Assembly (NCBI GenBank): GCA_025928265.1
Contig: JAICJV010000005.1
Span: forward strand, 1-64,000
Direction: 5' to 3'
Origin: Thermoleophilaceae bacterium
GTDB taxonomy: Bacteria > Actinomycetota > Thermoleophilia > Solirubrobacterales > Thermoleophilaceae
Length of the DNA: 64,000 nucleotides
This document shows positions 16,002 to 22,943 of the stretch, one piece after another. How positions within the stretch are numbered: position 1 is the first letter of the stretch; every line of letters starts with the position of its first letter. The notes below the pieces were generated by a model that saw only the letters and a program-made list of their open reading frames with translations, was not told where the DNA came from and ran no database searches. The position numbers and the translations under genes are program-made.

Positions 16002-16565
16002 CTACGCAAGGGCGCGGCCGTACCGCAGATACACCACGCGCGAGCCGAACTCCCGGGTCTCGAGCAGCTCCAGCGCCTGCGGCTCGTCCAGCTCCGGGAA
16101 AAACGGCGTTCCGCCGCCGGTCACCACGGGGTGCACGAACAGCTGGAACTCGTCCACCAGCCCCGCGCGCACGCAGGCGCCCGCGAGCGTCGCGCCACCC
16201 ACGGCGAGATCGGCGCCCGGCTCCTCCTTCAGGCGCCGCACCTCCGACACCACGTCATCCGTGACCAGCCGCGCGTTGCCCTCGACGCCCGACAGCGTGG
16301 ATGAGAAGACCACCCTGGGCAGCGCCCGCCAGATCTCGGCGAACTCGCGCTCGACCGGCCCGAACGACGTGTCCTGGCCGCCGGGCTCCCAGTAGAGCAT
16401 CGTCTCGTACAGCCGCCGCCCGAGCAGGTGGCAGCCGAGCTCGCGCACCCGGTCGTTGTGGAACTGGTGCAGCTCATCGTCCGGCTCCGACCAGTCGAAG
16501 GACCCGTCGCGTCCCTTGATGTAGCCGTCGAGCGACATGCTCATCGAGTAGATGAGCCGTCGCAC
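16002..16565 (-). CDS. Dihydrofolate reductase/RibD C-terminal family protein
   Basis: A 187-residue RibD_C-fold oxidoreductase. YSMSMSLDGYIKGRDGSFDW is the conserved N-terminus of this group, LLGRRLYETMLYW its NADPH-site helix, ADLAVGGATLAGACVRAGLVDE the GG-containing dinucleotide loop and HPVVTGGGTPFF the C-terminal motif. The true substrate of these stand-alone YyaP/YwjB-like proteins is not established and is unlikely to be dihydrofolate in most cases. It is transcribed leftward after the next gene, 3 bases apart. Confidence 0.88.
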   Translation of the reverse strand: MRRLIYSMSMSLDGYIKGRDGSFDWSEPDDELHQFHNDRVRELGCHLLGRRLYETMLYWEPGGQDTSFGPVEREFAEIWRALPRVVFSSTLSGVEGNARLVTDDVVSEVRRLKEEPGADLAVGGATLAGACVRAGLVDEFQLFVHPVVTGGGTPFFPELDEPQALELLETREFGSRVVYLRYGRALA

Positions 16566-16568
16566 GCG

Positions 16569-17192
16569 CTACCGCCGGGGTAGTCGCGCCTGTTCGCGCG
16601 CGTTCGCTTTCGCGCGTGCCTGCCTCCGGCGCCCGAACAAGGTGAGCGCGCCGAGGGCGACCACGATGATCACGACGCCGATCAGCAGCGCGCCGAGGAA
16701 GCTGACGCCGCCGAACGGCAGCGCCACGAGCTTGGCGATGCCGAAGCCGAGCGCCAGCAGCACGAAGACGATCAGGAGCAGCAGCGCGAAGCCGCGCGCG
16801 CGGATGAGGAGCGAGGCGCTCTCCGGCGGCGCGATCAGCCCCATCAGGCGCAGGACGAACAACTGGCGGCTCGACGGCGGCGTCTGGCCCAGCTTCTCCA
16901 TCGCCTCTTTGAGCTCGTCGGGCTTGCGCTCGGCCTGCGCGAGCGAGGCCTTCATCAGCTGACGCAGGGCGGGCCGCTCGCGCGGGTTGCAGGCGGCGAG
17001 CGCCTCGTTGAAGTAGGTGCGCGCCTGCTTCACGTCGTAGCGCTCGGCGGCGCGGGCGCCGAGGATGGCTCGTGCGGCGGCGCGGTGCTTCGACTCGCTC
17101 AGGAGCTGCTCCTCGGTGCGGTCCTCGAGCTGCTGGATCGCCCCGAGCGACCCGACCTGGTACTGCATCTTCTGCTGCCGCTGCTTGGCCAC
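16569..17192 (-). CDS. Membrane protein with N-terminal helical domain and two C-terminal TM helices
   Basis: A protein of about 207 residues that I do not recognise. Residues 1-135 are helical and charged (LGAIQQLEDRTEEQLLSESK, then YDVKQARTYFNEALAACNPR, reminiscent of a TPR unit). Two hydrophobic helices follow, GFALLLLIVFVLLALGFGI and LLIGVVIIVVALGALTLF, and the protein ends in a basic RRRQARAKANAREQ tail. The GTG at 17192 is used; an ATG at 17168 is the alternative. It is just upstream of the RibD_C-like gene and divergent from a GNAT gene. Confidence 0.65.
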   Translation of the reverse strand: MAKQRQQKMQYQVGSLGAIQQLEDRTEEQLLSESKHRAAARAILGARAAERYDVKQARTYFNEALAACNPRERPALRQLMKASLAQAERKPDELKEAMEKLGQTPPSSRQLFVLRLMGLIAPPESASLLIRARGFALLLLIVFVLLALGFGIAKLVALPFGGVSFLGALLIGVVIIVVALGALTLFGRRRQARAKANAREQARLPRR

Positions 17193-17228
17193 GGCGGAGG
17201 AGTCTAGGGCGTGTGTAGCGTCCCGGCG

Positions 17229-17636
17229 ATGACGATCCGCCCCGCCACTGCCGCGGACGTGCCGGCCGTCCTCGCGCTCTGGCAGCGGGAGCGCAGCGCC
17301 GCCGCGTTGCTGCCCGACACGGAGGATGCGCTCGGCCGAGCCATCGAGACCGGAGCCCTTCTCGTCGCCGAGGTGGACGGCTCGCTCTCGGGCACCCTCG
17401 TCGCCGGCTTCGACGGCTGGCGCGGCAACCTCTACCGGCTGGTCGTGGAGCCGGGTCACCGCCGCCGCGGCATCGGGCGCGCGCTGGTCCGCCACGGCGA
17501 GGAACGCCTGAAGGCACTCGGCGCGCCGCGAATCACAGCGCTCGTGGGGGTCGAGGAGGGGGAGGCGAGGGCTTTCTGGGAGGCCACGGGGTACGCGCAG
17601 GACCGTCGCATTTCCCGCTATGTGCGGAACATATGA
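17229..17636 (+). CDS. GNAT-family N-acetyltransferase
   Basis: A short single-domain GNAT of about 135 residues: TIRPATAADVPAVLALW at the start, LYRLVVEPGHRRRGIGRALV as beta4 plus the acetyl-CoA loop (R-R-G-I-G), and ITALVGVEEGEARAFWEATGY as the C-terminal part. The substrate is unknown. ATG at 17229 fits the family N-terminus better than the in-frame GTG 18 bases upstream. Confidence 0.85.
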   Translation: MTIRPATAADVPAVLALWQRERSAAALLPDTEDALGRAIETGALLVAEVDGSLSGTLVAGFDGWRGNLYRLVVEPGHRRRGIGRALVRHGEERLKALGAPRITALVGVEEGEARAFWEATGYAQDRRISRYVRNI

Positions 17637-17815
17637 CTCAGTCGTGTGCGCTGCGTCACAGGAGGGTTGGCTGGAGGAGAAGATCCGACTACCGTCGAAC
17701 TACGTCGGCGGGAACGCCGGCGCCTCACAGTCACTGAGGCGTGTGGACAGCACGCCAGGGGCCGCTATCCTTGGACTTCGAAGCTTCGGCATCCGTCGAA
17801 CCTCTCACGAATCGA

Positions 17816-18145
17816 ATGCGCAACCTTCATCATCCGCGCGTAGATGAGCTGACGCTTCCGGACGTTCTGCACGCGCTGAGCGATCCGGTACGACTCCAGA
17901 TCGTCCGCACCCTCGCCGAACGCGAGGAGATGTCGTGCAGCTCGGTCGAGGCATCGGTATCGAAGTCCACGCTCTCGCACCACTTCAAGGTGCTGCGCGA
18001 GGCGGGTGTCACCCATACGCGGGTCAATGGCACCCACCGGCTCGTCTCGCTTCGCCTGGACGAGCTCGAGGAGCGCTTCCCCGGTCTGCTGGAACCCGTT
18101 TTGGAGGCTTCCCGAGCAGAGTCGCGGCGCGCTGCAGCCGCTTAG
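17816..18145 (+). CDS. ArsR-family winged-helix transcriptional regulator
   Basis: A 109-residue regulator with LPDVLHALSDPVRLQIVRTL, the ArsR signature start, a recognition helix region SVSKSTLSHHFKVLREAG and the wing THTRVNGTHRLVSLRL. The two cysteines of classical arsenic sensors (CVC) are absent; a lone Cys lies in EEMSCSSVEASV, so metal sensing through that site is unlikely. Targets are not evident: the gene stands alone between a GNAT and the sigma factor. The ATG at 17816 is used; the frame is open further upstream but without similarity. Confidence 0.88.
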   Translation: MRNLHHPRVDELTLPDVLHALSDPVRLQIVRTLAEREEMSCSSVEASVSKSTLSHHFKVLREAGVTHTRVNGTHRLVSLRLDELEERFPGLLEPVLEASRAESRRAAAA

Positions 18146-18154
18146 TCGTCTAAA

Positions 18155-18187
18155 AGTTGCGCAAAGGCGCAACTGGTCGGGCCGACC
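18155..18187. promoter_or_regulatory. Two adjacent inverted repeats between arsR-type gene and rpoD
   Basis: AGTTGCGC-AAAG-GCGCAACT (18155-18174) is a perfect 8-bp-arm inverted repeat and GGTCGG-G-CCGACC (18175-18187) a 6-bp-arm one directly next to it. They begin 9 bases after the ArsR stop. The first could end that transcript, though no T-run follows; both could be operators in the sigma-factor promoter region. Confidence 0.4.
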
Positions 18188-18282
18188 CGCGTTTAAGGGC
18201 CTTGCTACCCGGTGAGCAACAATAGTCGGGTATCTTTGCTAAACTTCTACAGGAATCGAACGTTCGAATTTCCAACCCCGCG

Positions 18283-18300
18283 AGGAGTGAGCTAGAAACG
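18283..18300 (+). promoter_or_regulatory. Shine-Dalgarno and possible ACG start upstream of rpoD
   Basis: AGGAG at 18283-18287 is the only good ribosome-binding site near the sigma-factor gene. The codon at the right distance behind it, and in frame, is ACG at 18298-18300. The GTG overlapping the site reads GTG-AGC-TAG and stops at once. Translation from 18298 would add 24 Lys/Arg/Ala/Ser-rich residues to the sigma factor. Confidence 0.4.
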
Positions 18301-18369
18301 GACCGGAAGAAGTCATCCGGCGCGGCTACCCGAGCCGCGCACACCAAGAAGACCGAGCGTCGCCCGTCC

Positions 18370-19368
18370 GTGGCGGCGTCGTCGCGCCGCAAGCGTGGCG
18401 CCGAGCAGACTGAGGCCGCGCCCAAGAAGCGTGCGCCCAAGGCGCCGGCGACCACTGCCAAGAAGCGCGTCACCAAGAAGGCCGAGCCGCGGCCGGAGCT
18501 CGCCGAGCACGAGGCGGCGATGGCGGCCCATGCCCAGGCCGAGGACGTCACCACCGATTCGCTGCAGCTCTTCTTCAACGCCGCGCGCAAGTACCCGCTG
18601 CTGACCGCGGTCGAGGAGATCGAGCTCGCCAAGCGCATCGAGAAGGGCGACATGGCGGCCAAGGACCGCATGATCAACTCGAACCTGCGTCTGGTCGTGT
18701 CGGTCGCGCGCAAGTACCAGGGCCACGGCCTCTCGCTGGGCGACCTCGTCCAGGAGGGCATGCTGGGCCTGATTCGCGCTGCCGAGAAGTTCGACTGGCG
18801 CAAGGGGTTCAAGTTCTCGACGTACGCGACGCTCTGGATCCGGCAGTCGATCCAGCGCGGGCTGGAGAACAGCTCACGCACGATCCGCCTGCCCGTCCAT
18901 ATCGCGCAGCGCGAGCGCAAGATCAACCGCACGGAGCGCGAGCTTGCCACGCGGCTCGGTCGCGAGCCGACCGAGGAGGAGATCGCCGAGGCGGTCGAGC
19001 TCCCGGTCGACCAGGTCATCGAGATCCGCAAGGCCGCGCGGCCGCTCACGAGCCTCGATCAGCCGATCGGCGAGGACGGCGAGACGTCCTTCGGCGAGCT
19101 GATCACGGCCGAGCAGCCGCTGGTCGAGGACGAGGTTGTCCAGGACGCCGGCACCACCGCCATCCAGCAGGCCGTGATGAGCCTGCCGGAGCGCGAGCGT
19201 GACGTCGTCCGGCTGCGCTTCGGCCTCGGAGGCGAGGAGCCCACTCCTCTCCGCGAGACCGGCCGCCGTCTGGGCATCAGCGCGGAGCGCGTCCGCCAGA
19301 TCGAGGAGGACGCCCTCGGGCGCCTTGCCGAGTCTGGTGAGCTTGCGGCGCTGCACGAAGCCGCCTAG
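18370..19368 (+). CDS. rpoD: RNA polymerase sigma-70 factor, RpoD/SigA type
   Basis: A 332-residue principal-type sigma factor. After a basic low-complexity N-terminus (Lys/Ala/Arg rich, residues 1-45) come region 1.2 (DSLQLFFNAARKYPLL), region 2 with NLRLVVSVARKYQGHGLSLGD and FKFSTYATLWIRQSI (2.3-2.4, -10 recognition), region 3 (VHIAQRERKINRTERELATR) and region 4 with LPERERDVVRLRFGL and the helix-turn-helix SAERVRQIEEDAL (-35 recognition). It lacks a long region 1.1 and non-conserved insert. The first canonical start is GTG 18370 without a Shine-Dalgarno; the frame is open back to 18226 and an ACG at 18298 sits behind AGGAG. A terminator follows the stop. Confidence 0.9.
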   Translation: MAASSRRKRGAEQTEAAPKKRAPKAPATTAKKRVTKKAEPRPELAEHEAAMAAHAQAEDVTTDSLQLFFNAARKYPLLTAVEEIELAKRIEKGDMAAKDRMINSNLRLVVSVARKYQGHGLSLGDLVQEGMLGLIRAAEKFDWRKGFKFSTYATLWIRQSIQRGLENSSRTIRLPVHIAQRERKINRTERELATRLGREPTEEEIAEAVELPVDQVIEIRKAARPLTSLDQPIGEDGETSFGELITAEQPLVEDEVVQDAGTTAIQQAVMSLPERERDVVRLRFGLGGEEPTPLRETGRRLGISAERVRQIEEDALGRLAESGELAALHEAA

Positions 19369-19397
19369 GGAAAGCGGAAAGCGGAAATTGGAAAGCG

Positions 19398-19429
19398 GAG
19401 GGGGCGCTCCGGCGCCCTCTCTTCTTTTA
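19398..19429 (+). terminator. Rho-independent terminator after rpoD
   Basis: GAGGGGGCGC (19398-19407) pairs with GCGCCCTCTC (19412-19421) around a TCCG tetraloop, a 10-bp stem with one G-T pair, followed by TTCTTTTA. It starts 30 bases after the sigma-factor stop and is the clearest intrinsic terminator in the window. Direct copies of GGAAAGC precede it (19370-19397). Confidence 0.85.
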
Positions 19430-19441
19430 TGGTGCCGGGCC

Positions 19442-19867
19442 GTGAATCCGTTCGCCATTCCTGGGGACGTGATCAATGGGCTCCGCGTCCTGCCCGTGAT
19501 CCTCGAGCGGCTCGAGGAGATCCAGGAGTCCACGGGCAGCATGTCCAGCGACACCCGCTGCCTGCCGGGCATCAACGACGCCATCCAGTCGGTGTCGGCG
19601 GACACCGACTGCCTGCGGGTGATGGACCGTCGCATGGCCACCATCGAGGATGCGATGCCGACGCTCGTGGAGGTGCAGAAGCACCTCGCGAACCTGCCGG
19701 AGATCATCGAGGGCCTCCAGTCAGGGATAGACCGGATGACCGAGCTCCTCGAGGGGCTGATGGGCTCGCTCCAGCGCCTCGACGGCGACGTGGAATCGCT
19801 GCAGGCCTCGATCGAACCGCTCGGGCGCGTGGCGGACCGCATTCCAGGCGGCCGCAAACAATCCTGA
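19442..19867 (+). CDS. Coiled-coil/helical protein of unknown function
   Basis: A 141-residue protein that I cannot place in a family. After VNPFAIPGDVINGLRVLPVI it is almost entirely amphipathic helix with regular hydrophobic spacing and repeated I/L-x3-L/M steps (PEIIEGLQSGIDRMTELLEG, then LQRLDGDVESLQASIEPLGRV), as in phasin-like or SMC-type coiled coils. The GTG start lies 12 bases after the rpoD terminator T-run, and no other start fits the conserved-looking N-terminus. It is followed on the same strand by the nitronate monooxygenase gene. Confidence 0.6.
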   Translation: MNPFAIPGDVINGLRVLPVILERLEEIQESTGSMSSDTRCLPGINDAIQSVSADTDCLRVMDRRMATIEDAMPTLVEVQKHLANLPEIIEGLQSGIDRMTELLEGLMGSLQRLDGDVESLQASIEPLGRVADRIPGGRKQS

Positions 19868-19895
19868 TCGCCCGCGCGTATCCAGGGGTGAGACC

Positions 19896-20798
19896 TTGCT
19901 CACGACCGCCCTCACAGAGCGCCTCGGCCTGAAGCACCCGATCGTGCAGGCCCCGATGGGCGGCGTCGCCGGCCCCGCGCTCGCGAACGCGGTCTCCGCG
20001 GCAGGCGCGCTCGGCATGATCACCGCCGGCCCACCGGACGGCCCCGGGAAGATCGAGCGCGACGCGGCTGAGATGACCGAGCGCTTCGGGGTCGGCACGC
20101 TGGCGTGGCGGCTCGACGAGGACCCGGAGATCCTCGATGCCGCGATCGCCGCGCGACCCGCGGCCATCTCGATCTCCGGCGGCGAGGTCGTGCCGCATGC
20201 TGCGCGCGTGAACGAGGCGGGCATCCCGCTGCTCGTGCAGGTCTCGAGTGCTGTTGGAGCCCGGGCGGCCATCGATGCCGGCGCCGACTTCGTGGTGGCG
20301 CAGGGGACGGACGCCGGCGGCCACACGGGCTGGGTCGGCACCATGCCGCTGCTCGAGGCGGTGCTGCCGGTTGCCGAGGACACACCCGTGCTCGCGGCGG
20401 GTGGCATCGCGAGCGGCCGCGGCCTGGCCGGCGTGCTGGCGATGGGCTGTGCGGGCGCCTGGATCGGAACCCGTTTCTTCGCAACGCGTGAGGCGATCGG
20501 GAGCGACGAGCGCAAGCAGCGGCTCGTGACGGCGCGCGAGACCGACACCGTGCACACGCGCGTCTTCGACATCGCCCAGCGCGTCGGGTGGCCGGCGGAG
20601 TATCCGGGCCGGGCGCTGTGGGACGACTTCACCGCCCGCTGGCACGGCCACGAGGACGAGGTGCCGCTCGAGGGCTACGAGGGCGGGCACGTGTATGCAG
20701 GTGGTGCCGTGGGCGCGATAACCGACATCCCGCCCGCGGGCGAGATCGTCGAGCAGATCGCCACCGGCGCGGAGGCCCGTTTGCGCGAACTGCCGTGA
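19896..20798 (+). CDS. Nitronate monooxygenase family FMN oxidoreductase
   Basis: A 300-residue TIM-barrel flavoprotein of the 2-nitropropane dioxygenase group. LKHPIVQAPMGGVAGPALA is the conserved beta1 with the M/G FMN contacts, GADFVVAQGTDAGGHTG carries the AGGH motif whose histidine is the catalytic base of nitronate monooxygenases, and VLAAGGIASGRGLAGVLAMG with GAWIGTRF is the phosphate site. It would oxidise alkyl nitronates; enoyl-ACP reductase FabK is a related possibility. TTG is the start; a Shine-Dalgarno-like GGGGTGAG precedes it. Confidence 0.88.
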   Translation: MLTTALTERLGLKHPIVQAPMGGVAGPALANAVSAAGALGMITAGPPDGPGKIERDAAEMTERFGVGTLAWRLDEDPEILDAAIAARPAAISISGGEVVPHAARVNEAGIPLLVQVSSAVGARAAIDAGADFVVAQGTDAGGHTGWVGTMPLLEAVLPVAEDTPVLAAGGIASGRGLAGVLAMGCAGAWIGTRFFATREAIGSDERKQRLVTARETDTVHTRVFDIAQRVGWPAEYPGRALWDDFTARWHGHEDEVPLEGYEGGHVYAGGAVGAITDIPPAGEIVEQIATGAEARLRELP

Positions 20799-20816
20799 GG
20801 GAACCTCCAGGGCAAC

Positions 20817-21059
20817 ATGGTTGTAGGCATGGTCATCGCGTTCTGCATCCTCGTGCTGGTTCTGGGGTTCATCGCGCCGCGGTTGTCGCGCCCGGTGCAG
20901 GGCGCCGGCGACCGGACGCTGGGCGTCGGCCAGCGGGGCGCGTCGAAGGCTCCGGGGTTTCTCGGGCGCCTCTTCTCGAAGCCGTTCGGCACCAGTCGCC
21001 GCGCGGTGAACAAGAGCGGAAGCGCCGGCCGCCGCGGGCGCGCAAAGCTGCCGCTCTGA
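20817..21059 (+). CDS. Small single-span membrane protein, DUF6411-like
   Basis: An 80-residue protein with one N-terminal helix (VVGMVIAFCILVLVLGFIA), the motif PRLSRPVQGAGDRTLGVGQR, and a basic GRLFSKPFGTSRRAVNKSG tail. The PRLSR...KAPGxLGRLxxKPF pattern resembles DUF6411 proteins seen in actinobacteria, for which no function is known. It lies 18 bases after the nitronate monooxygenase and converges on the next gene. Confidence 0.65.
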   Translation: MVVGMVIAFCILVLVLGFIAPRLSRPVQGAGDRTLGVGQRGASKAPGFLGRLFSKPFGTSRRAVNKSGSAGRRGRAKLPL

Positions 21060-21061
21060 GC

Positions 21062-22627
21062 TCAGGCGCCCAGGCGAGCCCGTAGCGCCTCGCACTGCGC
21101 GCGCGAGTCCACGCGGAATGCGCGCCTGCGCGGCACCGACACGAAGTACGCCTGGCCGTAGCTCGCACCGTGCACCGGGCCGTAGGTTCCCCCCACCGGA
21201 TACAGGCGGTTCGCCTGGCAGCGGATCACGTCGAAGCCGCGGATCGGATAGGCGGCGAGGGAGCTGTCGTCGTACTGCAGCCGGACCGCCGAGCGCAGGT
21301 CGAACGCCAGCGAGAACGACGGGATTCCCGGCGCGACGAAGCTCGGCGCGTTGAAGGTGTAGACGGTGGTCCGCTGCGGCGGCGACGGCAGCGTGGCGGC
21401 CACGGCGTCCAGCACCTGCTCCTGCACCTCAGCCGAGCGGTGCCAGCCCTCCTGGTCACCGTAGATCTTCACCACGTAGCCGATCCCGATCAGCACGAGC
21501 AGGACAGCGGCGACGAGCGGCGCCCGCGAGCCGCCGAGCAACCCGGCCGCCAGCCGGACGAGCGCGCAGACAAGCAGCACGAAGCCCACCGCCGCCAGGA
21601 CGTTCATCCGGTTGGTCGTGCCGGGTGCGAGCGGCTCGTAGTAGCGCGCGGCCGGAACGAACAGCACGTAGCCGGCGACGGTGAAAAGCGCGCCGAACCC
21701 CGCGACCCACACCCAGCGCCGCAACTCCGGACGCCGGTGGGCGAGCGCCACGAGCGCCACCAGCAGCAAGGCCCCCACGATTCCGGGCGGCGATCCCACC
21801 GGGATCAGCGCGCGCGTGAGCACCGAGAACGACTGCCCCGCGATGGTCACCGCGTGCCCCACCTGGTCGCCGAGGCCGAGTGGCGTGCGCGTGGTGCCGG
21901 CCGCGACCACCACCAGCGCGATCCCGACCACCACCACGTCCAGCCCGAGCCGCCGCAACGCCGCCCGGGCGGGTGCGACGAGCAGATACACCGCGCCGCT
22001 CGCGAGGATGGCGAAGGTCACGATCTCGTACGTCCACGCGGCAAGCAGATAGAGGACGAGCGATCCGGCCGTCAGCAGGATGCGGCGGCGCCCGGGCGGC
22101 GCGCGCAGCGCGAGGATCGCCACCGCGAGCCCGAGCAGGTAGAAGGTGACCGCCAGCGCGTCGAAGCTCGCGGTGTTCCACATCCGCGTGGAGTCGCACC
22201 ACGGGAACACGAGCAGGAGAGCCGCCGGGAGTGCCGCCTCGGCGCGCCGCAGCCCGAGCATCCGCAGAACGAGATACAGCGCCCAGGCGCACAGCACCCC
22301 GAACAGTGCCGCGACGGCCAGGAACAGGTGCTTGTGCAGCCCGAGCGCCTCGTACTCGAGCACCAGCAGCCCGGTCAGGACGGGCCGATAGCCGAACACC
22401 GGCCGCTCGGTGGCCTGGTCGAAAGCCCCGATCAGCCCCGGGTGCTGCGTGAAGTGGACGTTCGCGGCGTTCTGCCAGTCATCCCAGTAGAAGCCGCCGT
22501 GCACCACCTGCGGCCCGTAGACCACGGCGCCTAGTAGGACGAGGAGAGCGGCGGCCAGAGCGAGTTCGCGACGCACGGGCGGGAAGCCTGCCGTATCGAG
22601 CGGCGCGAGGACTCGGGCGCCGCCCAC
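21062..22627 (-). CDS. Polytopic membrane protein, GT-C glycosyltransferase-like
   Basis: About 521 residues with ten or more transmembrane helices (for example ALAAALLVLLGAVVYG, FLAVAALFGVLCAWALYLV and LVAAVLLVLIGIGYVV) and a C-terminal extracytoplasmic region of about 130 residues. The first external loop has GGFYWDDWQNAANVHF, an acidic WDDW motif like the catalytic loop of polyprenyl-phosphate-dependent GT-C enzymes (PMT/ArnT-like), followed by YRPVL. That makes a mannosyltransferase-like role plausible but not proven. The GTG at 22627 avoids overlap with the divergent gene at 22644; an ATG at 22645 and TTG at 22636 are alternatives. Confidence 0.65.
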   Translation of the reverse strand: MGGARVLAPLDTAGFPPVRRELALAAALLVLLGAVVYGPQVVHGGFYWDDWQNAANVHFTQHPGLIGAFDQATERPVFGYRPVLTGLLVLEYEALGLHKHLFLAVAALFGVLCAWALYLVLRMLGLRRAEAALPAALLLVFPWCDSTRMWNTASFDALAVTFYLLGLAVAILALRAPPGRRRILLTAGSLVLYLLAAWTYEIVTFAILASGAVYLLVAPARAALRRLGLDVVVVGIALVVVAAGTTRTPLGLGDQVGHAVTIAGQSFSVLTRALIPVGSPPGIVGALLLVALVALAHRRPELRRWVWVAGFGALFTVAGYVLFVPAARYYEPLAPGTTNRMNVLAAVGFVLLVCALVRLAAGLLGGSRAPLVAAVLLVLIGIGYVVKIYGDQEGWHRSAEVQEQVLDAVAATLPSPPQRTTVYTFNAPSFVAPGIPSFSLAFDLRSAVRLQYDDSSLAAYPIRGFDVIRCQANRLYPVGGTYGPVHGASYGQAYFVSVPRRRAFRVDSRAQCEALRARLGA

Positions 22628-22643
22628 AGAACACAATCCACGC

Positions 22644-22943
22644 ATGGACCAGTCCGAATACGAGCGCTGGTGGCGGGAGCGCGGCTCGGCGGAGCTGCGC
22701 GACCTGCTCTACCGCGACTGGGACCCGATCGGGCTGAAGGAGATCGCCGAGGGCTCGAACGACGAGTACGACGCCTACGTGGGGCAGCTCGGCCGCCGTC
22801 TGCGCGCCGGCGCCAGCGAGCACGACGTGGCCACGCTGCTGCAGAGCTTCCGGCTCGAGATGGGCCTGGATCCCGGCGGGCCGCCGCTGGAGACGGCCCG
22901 CCGGATCCTCGACTGGTATCGCGCCGCCGTCAGCGGACGGTGA
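22644..22943 (+). CDS. Small conserved cytoplasmic protein of unknown function
   Basis: A 99-residue acidic protein: ELRDLLYRDWDPIGL, then GSNDEYDAYVGQLGRRLRAG and RILDWYRAAV at the end. The W-D-P-I-G...D-E-Y-D-x-Y pattern recurs in a family of small uncharacterised bacterial proteins that I know without a functional name. Helical throughout, no signal peptide. Its 3' end overlaps the convergent secreted propeller gene by 14 bases. Confidence 0.65.
   Translation: MDQSEYERWWRERGSAELRDLLYRDWDPIGLKEIAEGSNDEYDAYVGQLGRRLRAGASEHDVATLLQSFRLEMGLDPGGPPLETARRILDWYRAAVSGR

Noticed and set aside
17637-17815. Possible small gene or RNA before the ArsR-type regulator
   Set aside because: Open frames here lack codon bias and a ribosome-binding site in the right place; TATCCT near 17767 could be a -10 but nothing else supports a separate gene.
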